Shown here piece after piece: positions 42,974-52,025 of a stretch of DNA of 64,000 nt; position 1 is the first letter of the stretch; every line of letters starts with the position of its first letter. The notes under the pieces were generated by a model. The model did not search any database. It was not told the origin of the DNA and saw only the letters and a program-made list of their open reading frames with translations. The stretch is from assembly GCF_000238075.1 (NCBI RefSeq), contig NZ_JH414504.1, positions 910,504 to 974,503 of the forward strand. The letters run 5' to 3'. Made by a program: the position numbers and the translations under genes. The stretch comes from Oribacterium asaccharolyticum ACB7. GTDB taxonomy: Bacteria > Bacillota > Clostridia > Lachnospirales > Lachnospiraceae.

Positions 42974-45035
42974 CGATTTCTTCTAAATCTACAATGTAAA
43001 TTTTTCCGGTTTTAGCCCACATGCGGCAGTCTATCATTCCATTCTTCGAGAATCTGCAGGTTTGACCTGCATTGTATCCTCTGTAGTCCGTTTTTAGAAT
43101 TCTTCTCATCTGCATTTTATCGCTCACTCCGGCCTTCCAAACCGGAATCGGAAGAGTACACTCCGTCTCTCCTGTGTATAGCACGATAATCGCTACCTGT
43201 CTCTCTGTTATTCTTGCATAAACCGCATAGTTTGGCCCGGCCTCTAAGAGCATAAGAGCTCCATTTCTAAGAGCCGGCAGCTTCTTATGATGAAATAAGA
43301 GGTATCGATGATAGTCCAGAAGCTCCATATCCTCTTCCCCCCAGGGAAAAGGCCTTCTGCAGTCCGGTTCCGTCCACCCGCATACTCCTACCTCATCTCC
43401 ATAAAAAAGTGTGGGGGCCCCGGGCCAAGTTAAGAGCAGCATAGCCGCTAAACGGAAAAGTGCCGGATCAATTCCCACTGCAGCATCATCTATATCCGCT
43501 TTAATTCGTCCCACTCTCCTGTTTGTTCTTGTCATAAAACGGGAATGATCATGATTGGAAAGCTGATTCATGCAGGCATCTAATGCATTTTCCGGAATAT
43601 TTGCCATGTTGTAACGCATCGTATTAAAGAACAGCACACCATCCCCGTAGGTTTCCGGCATGGCTCTGTCGGAATGCTTTTCCATTCCCGTGAGAAACCA
43701 GCTTACCGGCTCCATAAAAGCATCATAGTTCATGATGCTGTCCCATTCCTCTCCTTTTAGCCAGGCAGCCGGATTTCCGTAATGCTCTGCTAAAATCACG
43801 GCTTCCGGATTGGCCTCTTTTACGGCCTTCCGAAACTTCTTCCAAAAGCTATGATTATAGGCTTCACTGTGTCCCAAATCAGCCGCAACATCCAATCTCC
43901 ATCCGTCGCAAAAGTAAGGAGCACTAATCCATTTTCTGGCTACGTTTATAATTTCCTCTTCCAGCGCTTCGGCATTTTCATAATTCAGCTTCGGCAACGT
44001 ATCATTTCCCCACCATTTTTCATAACTGTCATTATAAGGCCAATCGGCTTCCGTCTTTTTGGCAAATTCAAAATACTCTCGATATGGACTTTGGTAGCTC
44101 TCAAAGGCACCGAAAGGATAGGGATTTCCCTCTCCCGTCTTATAGAAAAAAGAGGCATTCATATAGCGATGAAAAGATCCGCAGTGATTAAAAACACCGT
44201 CAATAATAACCCTCATTCCTCGGGCGTGACAAGCCGCCACAAAGTCCCGAAAAAGGGCATCACTGGCTTCCAGGTTTGCTTTCTCGGTACTGCGAATGCT
44301 GTATTTACTTGCCTTTCTGTTCTCCGTCTCTCCCGGAAGAAGCACTTCTCCTCCATCTTCAACAAGCCTCCCCAGGTGCGGATCGATATGGTCATAATCC
44401 TGTGTGTCATATTTGTGATTGGAGGGAGATACGAAAAGAGGGTTAAAGTACAAAACCTCAACGCCAAGGTAACAAAGATAGTCCAGCTTCTTCCAAACTC
44501 CTTCCAGGTCTCCACCGTAAAAACGATGCACATCAAAAGGCTCTATTTTGGCATTCCAGTCCTGCACTGCACTGACCGGCCTTCCCAGATAGATATATTC
44601 CCTATCCTCAACATTGTTCTTTCCATCCGCATTGTAGAAGCGATCCACAAAAATCTGATACATAACCGCTCCCTTTACCCAGGAAGGAACAAAAAAATCC
44701 GGAAAAACGGAAAAAGCATACTGCTCTCTCAGATCCTCCGTAACGCCAAGACGGTTGTAATGTAAACACTCCTCCCCTTTTCGAATCTTAAAATAATAGA
44801 ATAGAGGTTTATCTTCTACTTCTGTCTCAATTTCATAGTAATCAAAGTAAAAATCATTGCTGTGCCAACGCATAGACAGTTCACGACCGTCCTCCGGAAG
44901 AATCAGAGAAACACTCTCCACATCTTCCCGCGCGGTACGAAAGCGCAATGTAAGCTTGGAAAAAGAAGGGGACTCCTCCGGATCTCGGTAAAATCCCTTC
45001 CCTATACTATATAAGGCATCCCTGTTGATCCCCAT
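42960..45035 (-). CDS. GH13 alpha-glucosidase / neopullulanase-like enzyme
   Basis: A 691-residue cytoplasmic enzyme (no signal peptide). An N-terminal beta domain of about 110 residues (CBM34-like) precedes a GH13 barrel. Conserved regions are VIIDGVFNHCG (region I), CDGWRLDVA with the nucleophile Asp (II), VILAEHYG with the acid Glu (III) and LSNHDHSRF with the third Asp (IV). The set fits maltogenic amylase, neopullulanase or cyclomaltodextrinase acting on imported maltodextrins. Its last residues (EIEKSK) lie inside the end of the MITE-like element. It is the last gene of the operon after hpt, 10 bases away. Confidence 0.92.
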   Translation of the reverse strand: MGINRDALYSIGKGFYRDPEESPSFSKLTLRFRTAREDVESVSLILPEDGRELSMRWHSNDFYFDYYEIETEVEDKPLFYYFKIRKGEECLHYNRLGVTEDLREQYAFSVFPDFFVPSWVKGAVMYQIFVDRFYNADGKNNVEDREYIYLGRPVSAVQDWNAKIEPFDVHRFYGGDLEGVWKKLDYLCYLGVEVLYFNPLFVSPSNHKYDTQDYDHIDPHLGRLVEDGGEVLLPGETENRKASKYSIRSTEKANLEASDALFRDFVAACHARGMRVIIDGVFNHCGSFHRYMNASFFYKTGEGNPYPFGAFESYQSPYREYFEFAKKTEADWPYNDSYEKWWGNDTLPKLNYENAEALEEEIINVARKWISAPYFCDGWRLDVAADLGHSEAYNHSFWKKFRKAVKEANPEAVILAEHYGNPAAWLKGEEWDSIMNYDAFMEPVSWFLTGMEKHSDRAMPETYGDGVLFFNTMRYNMANIPENALDACMNQLSNHDHSRFMTRTNRRVGRIKADIDDAAVGIDPALFRLAAMLLLTWPGAPTLFYGDEVGVCGWTEPDCRRPFPWGEEDMELLDYHRYLLFHHKKLPALRNGALMLLEAGPNYAVYARITERQVAIIVLYTGETECTLPIPVWKAGVSDKMQMRRILKTDYRGYNAGQTCRFSKNGMIDCRMWAKTGKIYIVDLEEIEKSK

Positions 45036-45044
45036 CTTTCCTCC

Positions 45045-45578
45045 TTACTCCTCTTTAAAATGAACTCCTCCTAAATAGGGAAGACCTCTATACTTCTGTT
45101 GATAATCTATTCCGTAACCTACAATAAAAATATCCGGGATTTGAAAACCTGTATATTGCACTTCCACTTCACATTCTCTTCTTTCCGGCTTGTCCAGAAG
45201 CGTGCAAATCTTAAGAGATGCGGGATTTCTCTCTTGCAAAAGTTTGGTCAAGTGACTTAAGGTTCTTCCTGTATCCACAATGTCTTCCACAAGAAGAACA
45301 TGTTTTCCCTCGAGCGGCTCATCCAGATCCTTTACGATACGTACCACACCCGAACTTTCCGTACTGTTGCCGTAGCTGCTGACTGCCATAAAGTCCATGG
45401 TAACAAGAGGATTTTTCAATCTTTTCGCCAAGTCACACATAAACATGGCGCCACCCTTCAGTACACAAATAAGATGAATTGCCTTCCCCTTATAATCTTC
45501 GTCAATTTTAGCGGCTAATTCCTTTACCTTGTCTTCTATTTCTTGCTCCGTGTAAAGAACCTCAATTTCTTCCTTCAT
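45045..45578 (-). CDS. hpt: Hypoxanthine phosphoribosyltransferase
   Basis: A 177-residue purine-salvage enzyme. The PRPP-binding loop VLLVEDIVDTGRTL (about residues 92-105) and the C-terminal IVGYGIDYQQKYRGLPYLG are diagnostic. The start at 45578 follows AAGGGG; an earlier ATG six codons upstream is less likely. It follows tilS, the same order as in Bacillus, where hpt also follows tilS before ftsH. Here a GH13 gene occupies the place of ftsH. Confidence 0.95.
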   Translation of the reverse strand: MKEEIEVLYTEQEIEDKVKELAAKIDEDYKGKAIHLICVLKGGAMFMCDLAKRLKNPLVTMDFMAVSSYGNSTESSGVVRIVKDLDEPLEGKHVLLVEDIVDTGRTLSHLTKLLQERNPASLKICTLLDKPERRECEVEVQYTGFQIPDIFIVGYGIDYQQKYRGLPYLGGVHFKEE

Positions 45579-45626
45579 ATCTTCCCCTTTCGCCATGACG
45601 TAAGCCTATCTCATCCTTCCTTTGTT

Positions 45627-46625
45627 TTACAACAAAGCAAAAACCAAAGTTTTTCCGTTTATTTTCCCGAGTGCTTTCCCGGGAAGCTCCACCATCTTTC
45701 CGTTTCCTGCAAAAATAATTTTATCCACGGAGGAAAGATGTGCACGCGAAATATCCTTTGTATTTCCCCGCAGTAACCTTAAGGTCTCAAGGTATATTTC
45801 TCTTCTTAAAACCGCATCTTCCATTTTTAAAGCCTTTAAAGGCAGCGCTATTTCTCCTTCTTTTTTTTCCGCAAATTCCTCTATGAAGAGAAAAGCTTTT
45901 TTCCGAAAATATGCTTCCAGCTCGGAAAAAAAACAAGCTTCTTCAAAAATATGCCGAACCGCATGCCTGTTTATCCTTTCCAAGACGGGAATCAATTCTT
46001 TTCGGATGTAATTCCTGGTGAAGCTTAAGTCCGAGTTGCTGCTGTCCTCTACTCCTGCCAGGGACAGGACATGCAGACGTTCCAAAATCTCCGCCTTTCT
46101 GAGACAAAGTAAGGGGCGAATTTTATTTTCCTCTATCGATTGCATCCCCGAAAGACCTGCAATTCCTGTCCCTCTTACAAGATGATGCATCACGGTTTCG
46201 GCTTGATCATCCATATGCTGTGCAAGAGCAAGCTTGGTCTTTCTGCCTTCTCTGCTTTCCCATTCTGCTCTTTTTCTCTCCAAGGCTCGATAGCGTAGGA
46301 TTCTTCCACCTTCCTCCAGCCCCAGTCCTTCTCTCTCGGAAAAGCCCGGAACATCCACTCTCACAAAAGAAAAAGGGATTTCCCATTCTTCCGCTTTTCT
46401 TTTCGCAAAGAACAAGTCCCGCTCCGCTTCCTCCTCCCGGATTCCATGATGAATATGCATGGCCTCCAGAGAAAAGGGAATATGCTTCCGAAGTTCCTTT
46501 AAAAAATAGAGCAGATAAAGGGAGTCACTTCCGCCGGAAAAGGCCAAAAGAACCTGCTCTCCGGGCATAATCAATTGATTCTTTTTGATATAAAAGAATA
46601 GTTTGGTATCCGTTCCGCTCTGCAT
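45627..46625 (-). CDS. tilS: tRNA(Ile)-lysidine synthetase
   Basis: A 332-residue enzyme that converts C34 of tRNA-Ile(CAU) to lysidine. The PP-loop LLAFSGGSDSLYLLYFL is at about residues 25-41; ALAQHMDDQAET and HLVRGTGIAGLSGM follow, and the substrate-binding helices come after about 200. It lacks most of the C-terminal domain of longer versions (420-470 residues). The start is uncertain: the ATG at 46625 has TAGGG upstream, but a TTG at 46688 and a later ATG before PGEQV are alternatives. Confidence 0.92.
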   Translation of the reverse strand: MQSGTDTKLFFYIKKNQLIMPGEQVLLAFSGGSDSLYLLYFLKELRKHIPFSLEAMHIHHGIREEEAERDLFFAKRKAEEWEIPFSFVRVDVPGFSEREGLGLEEGGRILRYRALERKRAEWESREGRKTKLALAQHMDDQAETVMHHLVRGTGIAGLSGMQSIEENKIRPLLCLRKAEILERLHVLSLAGVEDSSNSDLSFTRNYIRKELIPVLERINRHAVRHIFEEACFFSELEAYFRKKAFLFIEEFAEKKEGEIALPLKALKMEDAVLRREIYLETLRLLRGNTKDISRAHLSSVDKIIFAGNGKMVELPGKALGKINGKTLVFALL

Positions 46626-46692
46626 GGTTTCCCTACTTGCTTCCTCATAAAGAAAAACGAAAGAAGAAGAATCCTCTTTCGTTTCCAAGTAC

Positions 46693-47001
46693 TTAATTTT
46701 CCGGCTTTACGATAATCTCATCAGGCATCTGTAAGCCGAAAATCTCTCTTGCCTCTTCCATGACGTATTCCTTGGTTTTGCTATAAACCCTACGGTCCTC
46801 CAAATTCTTTTCTCTCAGCTCTTCTTTACTTAATTCATCTTCGAGACTTTCTTCCATGGCGAGGTAATTCTTATTCTGTTTCTGTAGCGTATTTCCTCTA
46901 ACAAAAATAACTATAGCAAGGAGAGCTACCACGAGCACTAGCCCTAAAATGGTAACTCCGTTTCCAAAAATTCTTCTGTTCTTTCTTCCTTGCCTTCTCA
47001 T
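46693..47001 (-). CDS. Septum formation initiator protein (DivIC/FtsB family)
   Basis: A 102-residue single-pass membrane protein with a basic N-terminus (RRQGRKNRR), a membrane helix at about 17-36, a coiled coil with heptads (about 40-75) and a short conserved end containing IFGLQMPDEI. It stabilises the FtsL-DivIB divisome subcomplex. It overlaps rqcP by four bases (ATGA) and precedes tilS, as divIC does in Bacillus. Confidence 0.88.
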   Translation of the reverse strand: MRRQGRKNRRIFGNGVTILGLVLVVALLAIVIFVRGNTLQKQNKNYLAMEESLEDELSKEELREKNLEDRRVYSKTKEYVMEEAREIFGLQMPDEIIVKPEN

Positions 47002-47237
47002 AAATATTCAAATAGCTCTTCTGCTTCATCCTTTCGTATCGGTTCCTTGGTAGACAGCACTTTGGCCTCCACCTGCTTTTCTCCAAAGCGAATGCTGATT
47101 ACATCCCCAACCTTCACGTCATAGGATGCCTTCTGCACTTTCCCGTTAACAGATATTCGACCGGTATCGCAGGCTTCATTAGCTATTGTTCTTCTTTTTA
47201 TCAGACGAGATACTTTTAAGTATTTGTCTAAGCGCAT
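46998..47237 (-). CDS. rqcP: S4-domain RNA-binding protein RqcP (YabO)
   Basis: A 79-residue protein that consists almost entirely of an S4 RNA-binding domain: MRLDKYLKVSRLIKRRTIA, then ISVNGKVQKASYDVKVGD. The position between hup and divIC matches YabO of Bacillus, now called RqcP, which works with RqcH in alanine tailing of peptides on stalled 50S subunits. Hsp15-like heat-shock proteins are related but longer. It starts five bases after the hup stop. Confidence 0.9.
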   Translation of the reverse strand: MRLDKYLKVSRLIKRRTIANEACDTGRISVNGKVQKASYDVKVGDVISIRFGEKQVEAKVLSTKEPIRKDEAEELFEYL

Positions 47238-47241
47238 GGAC

Positions 47242-47514
47242 TTAGTTTACACGCTCCTTTAAAGCCTTGCCGGCCTTGAATCTCGGAGCCTTGGAAGCAG
47301 CAATCTTCATAGCCTCACCGGTTCTCGGATTGTGTCCTTCTCTAGCTGCTCTCTCAGAAACATCAAATGTTCCAAATCCGATCAGCTGAACCTTGTCCCC
47401 TTTCTCCAGAGCCTTGGCAATGGTGTCAAATACTGCTTCTACTGCTAAACCGGCATCCTTCTTGGATAATTCAGCCTGCTTTGCAACAGCGGAAACCAAC
47501 TCATTCTTGTTCAT
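47242..47514 (-). CDS. hup: HU-family DNA-binding protein
   Basis: A 90-residue nucleoid protein with the typical start [14 protein letters not shown] and the arm region [20 protein letters not shown]. It forms homodimers that bend DNA. A consensus promoter lies about 145 bases upstream, giving a long 5' leader. It heads the hup-rqcP-divIC-tilS-hpt operon. Confidence 0.95.
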   Translation of the reverse strand: MNKNELVSAVAKQAELSKKDAGLAVEAVFDTIAKALEKGDKVQLIGFGTFDVSERAAREGHNPRTGEAMKIAASKAPRFKAGKALKERVN

Positions 47515-47657
47515 CTTTCATCCTCCATGTTTACCGCATATGCGGCATATTGTGATTAATTTGAGTACTGCTTAAAACAGTATTCTTCTGCGAAAAAGGA
47601 GCACAATCCATCAAAGGTTCAGCTCATAAATAGAGACAAACTCCCTTTTACGACAGC
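47515..47657 (-). other. Long 5' leader of hup
   Basis: About 140 bases between the predicted transcription start and hup. It contains GCATATGCGG and AT-rich sequence, but I see no riboswitch or attenuator with confidence. A small inverted repeat CCGCATATGCGG (47533-47544) lies near the ribosome binding site. Confidence 0.4.
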
Positions 47658-47686
47658 ATTATATCGTTCTCCCCTTATACTGTCAA
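47658..47686 (-). promoter_or_regulatory. Promoter of the hup operon
   Basis: On the minus strand, TTGACA (47686-47681), a 17-base spacer and TATAAT (47663-47658). Both hexamers match consensus exactly, as expected for a highly expressed nucleoid protein. Confidence 0.9.
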
Positions 47687-47803
47687 TGAAATGGCTGTTT
47701 TTTCCCTGTATTTCCCTTGCTTTTCTAAAAAAAATCAAGAATTTTTATTCCTTTTTCGGCTCTGCAAACATAATCAATTTAAATAAATCCATTTAAAGAT
47801 AAA

Positions 47804-50800
47804 TCAGTTTAAAGAAAGAAGCGCAGCAATTTCTCCTGCTTTGTTCATCGTCTCTTCTATCTTTTCCTGAACTCGACTATTCTTCTTTTTGTAAAAAAGG
47901 GCAGGTTGTTCTCCGTTTTGGAAGCGAACTTCCCCCTGTGACTCCTGAACAAGAACAGGAATTTTTGCGGTATCCAATTTCGCTTTCGGAGAAAACTGCA
48001 TGAGAATCTCGCCTCTTTTAATCTTACATTCCAAAACACCGATTTTACTGAGGGAAAGCTTCAGCATCGCTACAAGGAAAAGATTTTCCACCTTATCCGG
48101 TAAATCCCCGTAACGATCTATCAGTTCGTCCTTTAAATCCAGTTCTTCTTCCTCACTTCCGATGGTGGAAATCTTCTGATACACCTCAAGCTTCTGTTCT
48201 TCATTCGGAATATAGCTTTCCGGAATATAGGCATCAAAATCCACATCCATCTGGCACTCTATGCCCTCTTCCTCCGTCTTTTCTCCCTTTTCAAGGAGAA
48301 CCGCATGGCGAAGAAGCTTGGTATAAAGCTCATAGCCCACCGCTTCCATATGTCCGTGTTGCTCCGCACCGAGAACATTTCCCGCTCCGCGAATTTCGAG
48401 GTCACGAAGCGCAATACGGATCCCTGATCCGAGCTCCGTAAATTCTCGAATTGCCTTCAAACGTTTTTCCGACTCCTCCGTAAGGCTTTTCCCTTTTTTA
48501 TACAAGAGAAAGGCATAGGAAATCCGGTTGGAACGTCCTACACGCCCGCGAATCTGATAGAGTTGAGAAAGTCCCATCCTGTCCGCATCCTGGATAATCA
48601 GCGTATTCGCGTTAGGAATATCGAGACCGGTTTCAATAATCGTAGTGGAAACCAGAACATCAATTTCTCCCGCAATAAAGGAAAGCATGATTTTCTCGAG
48701 CTCCCGCTCCCCCATCTGCCCATGAGCATAGGCCACCCGGGCATAAGGCACGAGCCTCTGCACACGCATTGCCGTATCCGCGATACTCTTCACCCTGTTG
48801 TGTACATAATAAACCTGTCCGTTTCGTCTAAGTTCCCGCTCTATCGCTTCCCGGACGGAGGCTTCATTTTCCTCCATGACATAGGTCTGAATCGGAAGGC
48901 GGTCGAGAGGAGGCTCTTCCAAAACGGAAAGGTCCCGGATTCCCACGAGAGACATGTGGAGTGTTCTCGGGATAGGCGTTGCCGAAAGCGTCAGCACATC
49001 CACATTTTCCTTCAAAGACTTAATCCGCTCCTTATCCGATACACCGAAGCGCTGCTCCTCATCTACGACAAGGAGTCCCAAGTTTTTAAAATGCACATCC
49101 TTCGAAAGAAGGCGGTGCGTGCCGATTACAATATCCGCCCTGCCGTGGGAAAGCTCTTCCAGACTCTTCTTTAGCTCCTTTCCGCTTTGAAAACGGGAGA
49201 GAAGACGAATTCCTACCGGAAAGCCCTTCATTCGTTCTACAAAATTGTTGTAAATCTGTTGGGCAAGAATCGTCGTTGGACAAAGGTAGGCAACCTGTTT
49301 GGAATCCTGCACGGCCTTGAAGGCTGCTCTAAGAGCAATCTCGGTCTTTCCATATCCCACATCTCCGCAAACCAGACGATCCATGATTTTTTTACTTTCC
49401 ATGTCTTCTTTGGTCGCTTCAATGGCTAAAATCTGGTCTCCCGTTTCCTCATAGGGGAAGGCTTCTTCAAATTCCTTCTGCCAGACCGTGTCCTCCGAAA
49501 AGGCATAGCCTTCCTCGTTTTGACGTTTCGCATAAAGTCTTAGAAGTTCTTTCGCAATTTCCTTGACCGCCCCCTTAACTCTTGCCTTCGTCTTCTGCCA
49601 TTCTGTACCGTTTAAGCGGTTCAGCTTCGGTATCTTCGCTTCTTTCCCCGCATATTTCTCAATGCCGTCCAGCTTTGTGACCGGCAAATAGAGATTCCCC
49701 CCGTCTCCGTAGAGAATCTTGATAAAATCCTTACTCACGCCGTCTGTTGTGATACGCTCTATCCCCTGATAAATGCCGATGCCATGGCTTTCATGTACCA
49801 CATAGTCTCCTTTTTCGATCTCCGTCAAAGAGCCGATGCGCACACCTTCCGCCTTCTTTTTCTTTTTTTTCTTCTTTAAGCTGAGACTTTGCCCGAAAAG
49901 CTCCGCTTCCGTAAGGATAAAGAGTTTTTCTTCCTCCATGGAAAAGCCATGTCGAAGAAAGCCCGTACAAACCTGTATACTCTTCTCCCCTTCTTTCGGA
50001 ATGCTGAATGCATCGGGGCAGTAAGCGGAAATCCCTTCTTCCCGGAGCTTTTCCGCAAGACGCGAAGCACGAAGCGCGGATGGGGAATAGAGAAGAACTC
50101 TGTACTTCTCCTTAAAAAGACGCTTTATATCCTCCTGAAACAGGCCGGGATGCTTTCCATAAGCCGGAATTTCTTTCGTCGTGAAGGTTTTTTCTATCAA
50201 TCTTCCACTATCGATTGCAGAGCCTAAAGAATCGAGTCCTGTCCCGAGAGTGGAAAAAGCCGCAAAGACTCTTCCCCCGATTTCCGTCAGGAGTGTTTCC
50301 GGAGAAAAGAGATCAATGTGCTCTTCTTCGTCTTCTCCTGCTTGCCTCTTTTCTTCCGACTCCCTTTTCAAAGCTGTACCAGAAAGTCCCTTTGAATCTG
50401 TATTCACTCCTAAAATCGACTTTGCAGCTGTCCCGGTACCTGCTGCGAAGAAGTTCAGAAACTCCGCTTCTACCCGCTCCGCTTCTTCCAGAAGTCTCTG
50501 CGGTTCATCCAGAAAAATCGCCGTCTCTTTCGGAAAATAATCCAAAAGAGAAAAAGCCTTAAGAGAAGAAGAAAAACCTCTCTCCCCTGCAGGATAGAGT
50601 TTTGCTTCCGAAATCTGCTCCAAGGAGCGCTGGCTCTCCAGCGAAAAAGAACGAATGCTGTCCACCTCTTCCCCGAAAAATTCAATACGGACCGGGTCTT
50701 CCATTTGATTGGAGAAAAGATCCACAATACCGCCACGGATAGAATATTCCCCGCGCATCTCTACCTGCTCCGCTCTCTTATATCCCATCTCCGAGAGTTT

Positions 50801-51277
50801 ATCCTGCAAGTCGGAAAGCTCTATGCTCATCCCGACTTTCACGGTAAAGAGAGAACCCCGGAAAGCATTTTTCCCTTCCATTTTCTCCATCAAAGCCGGA
50901 AAGGTGGTCACAATCATCCCTCCCGAATCTTCCAGGAGATGACGAAGGCACTCGCCTCTTTCCCTAAGAATATAATGCCCTCTGGTATCCGCCTTATAGA
51001 AAAGGTAATCCTTCGGAGGATAGAAATAGACATTTTCCGAAAAAGCCTTACAGTCCTGTAAAACCTCCTTCGCTCTCTCCTCACTTTTACATAGATAAAG
51101 CGCCCAATTCTTCGCAAAAGGAAGTGCGAGAAGCGGCTTTAAGCTGTCCACTATTCCGGCATAAAAAAGCTGCTTTCCCGAGCCCAGACTTCCCCGCATG
51201 GACTGAAAAAGCAAAGTTTCCTCTATAGGATTCGTATATGTGGATTCTTCCCTGTTAATCTCATTATTGTTTAGCAC
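47804..51277 (-). CDS. mfd: Transcription-repair coupling factor
   Basis: A 1157-residue ATPase that removes stalled RNA polymerase and recruits UvrA. It has an N-terminal UvrB-like part, a CarD-like RNA polymerase-interaction domain (KGDYVVHESHGIGIYQGIE, near 490-510), a helicase core with GDVGYGKTEIALRAAF and VVDEEQRFGV, and a C-terminal TRCF domain. The start is a GTG nine bases after pth with AGAGG upstream. A run of eight Lys just before the CarD-like domain (49854-49877, with an A8 stretch) is unusual and prone to slippage. Confidence 0.96.
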   Translation of the reverse strand: MLNNNEINREESTYTNPIEETLLFQSMRGSLGSGKQLFYAGIVDSLKPLLALPFAKNWALYLCKSEERAKEVLQDCKAFSENVYFYPPKDYLFYKADTRGHYILRERGECLRHLLEDSGGMIVTTFPALMEKMEGKNAFRGSLFTVKVGMSIELSDLQDKLSEMGYKRAEQVEMRGEYSIRGGIVDLFSNQMEDPVRIEFFGEEVDSIRSFSLESQRSLEQISEAKLYPAGERGFSSSLKAFSLLDYFPKETAIFLDEPQRLLEEAERVEAEFLNFFAAGTGTAAKSILGVNTDSKGLSGTALKRESEEKRQAGEDEEEHIDLFSPETLLTEIGGRVFAAFSTLGTGLDSLGSAIDSGRLIEKTFTTKEIPAYGKHPGLFQEDIKRLFKEKYRVLLYSPSALRASRLAEKLREEGISAYCPDAFSIPKEGEKSIQVCTGFLRHGFSMEEEKLFILTEAELFGQSLSLKKKKKKKKAEGVRIGSLTEIEKGDYVVHESHGIGIYQGIERITTDGVSKDFIKILYGDGGNLYLPVTKLDGIEKYAGKEAKIPKLNRLNGTEWQKTKARVKGAVKEIAKELLRLYAKRQNEEGYAFSEDTVWQKEFEEAFPYEETGDQILAIEATKEDMESKKIMDRLVCGDVGYGKTEIALRAAFKAVQDSKQVAYLCPTTILAQQIYNNFVERMKGFPVGIRLLSRFQSGKELKKSLEELSHGRADIVIGTHRLLSKDVHFKNLGLLVVDEEQRFGVSDKERIKSLKENVDVLTLSATPIPRTLHMSLVGIRDLSVLEEPPLDRLPIQTYVMEENEASVREAIERELRRNGQVYYVHNRVKSIADTAMRVQRLVPYARVAYAHGQMGERELEKIMLSFIAGEIDVLVSTTIIETGLDIPNANTLIIQDADRMGLSQLYQIRGRVGRSNRISYAFLLYKKGKSLTEESEKRLKAIREFTELGSGIRIALRDLEIRGAGNVLGAEQHGHMEAVGYELYTKLLRHAVLLEKGEKTEEEGIECQMDVDFDAYIPESYIPNEEQKLEVYQKISTIGSEEEELDLKDELIDRYGDLPDKVENLFLVAMLKLSLSKIGVLECKIKRGEILMQFSPKAKLDTAKIPVLVQESQGEVRFQNGEQPALFYKKKNSRVQEKIEETMNKAGEIAALLSLN

Positions 51278-51286
51278 TATGAACCT

Positions 51287-51856
51287 CTATATTTTTTTAT
51301 TATAGAGGTTCATGGCCTTTTCAATCCCCTCCGTCACGATACAGATGCAAGCCTTCGCAGCCTCTGTATAGGCTTCCTCCATGCGCTTTTCATCTTCTTT
51401 TTCGAAACGTCCAAGGACATGGGCTGCCAAGTCTTCTCTTTCCTTTTTTTCTCCGACTCCCAGACGAATCCGCGGAAAATCTTCGGTACCGAGTCTTGCA
51501 ATAATGCTTTTTAAGCCGTTATGTCCACCTGCAGACCCTTTTTTTCGGATGCGGATACTGCCCGGGGAGAGACTGATTTCATCAGAAATCACAAGGACCT
51601 GTTCCGCCGGAATCTTGTAGAAATTCACCATTGGGGCAATGCTGTCTCCGGAGAGATTCATATAGGTAAGAGGCTTCAAAATAACGACCTCCTCCGTGCC
51701 AATCCGTAATTTGGTAAAGGCGCCGTGAAATTTCGTACTTTCCAGCCCCTTCCCTCCCAGCATTTCCAAGAGAGCATCGATTACCGCAAAACCGGCATTG
51801 TGCCTAGTGCCGTTATATTTTTTTTCCGGATTTCCAAGCCCCGCTATCAGCCACAT
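51287..51856 (-). CDS. pth: Peptidyl-tRNA hydrolase
   Basis: A 189-residue enzyme that rescues peptidyl-tRNA. Motifs are IAGLGNPEKKYNGTRHNAGF with catalytic His (about residue 20), LKPLTYMNLSGDS and GSAGGHNGLKSI. The start at 51856 has AAGGAAGG upstream. It is coupled to mfd, as in many Firmicutes. Confidence 0.96.
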   Translation of the reverse strand: MWLIAGLGNPEKKYNGTRHNAGFAVIDALLEMLGGKGLESTKFHGAFTKLRIGTEEVVILKPLTYMNLSGDSIAPMVNFYKIPAEQVLVISDEISLSPGSIRIRKKGSAGGHNGLKSIIARLGTEDFPRIRLGVGEKKEREDLAAHVLGRFEKEDEKRMEEAYTEAAKACICIVTEGIEKAMNLYNKKI

Positions 51857-52025
51857 TTTCCTTCCTTCTTTCTTTATCTTATTAAAACACTTCCCCTTTT
51901 CCTTCTCTCCCATAGAAGAAAGTCTACAGAATAGAACATGTATAGGTTAAAGTTTCCTCGCATAAGCTTCCCTTTACTCCAAGGAGACCCATTATAAAAG
52001 ATTTTTTCCGGAAGGGCAATGTGGA

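Noticed and set aside
43851..44765. 304-codon plus-strand frame inside the GH13 gene
   Set aside because: It is antisense to conserved GH13 motifs; composition is that of a shadow frame.
47530..47545. Small palindrome before hup as an operator
   Set aside because: CCGCATATGCGG is short and close to the ribosome binding site; there is no supporting context for a regulator.
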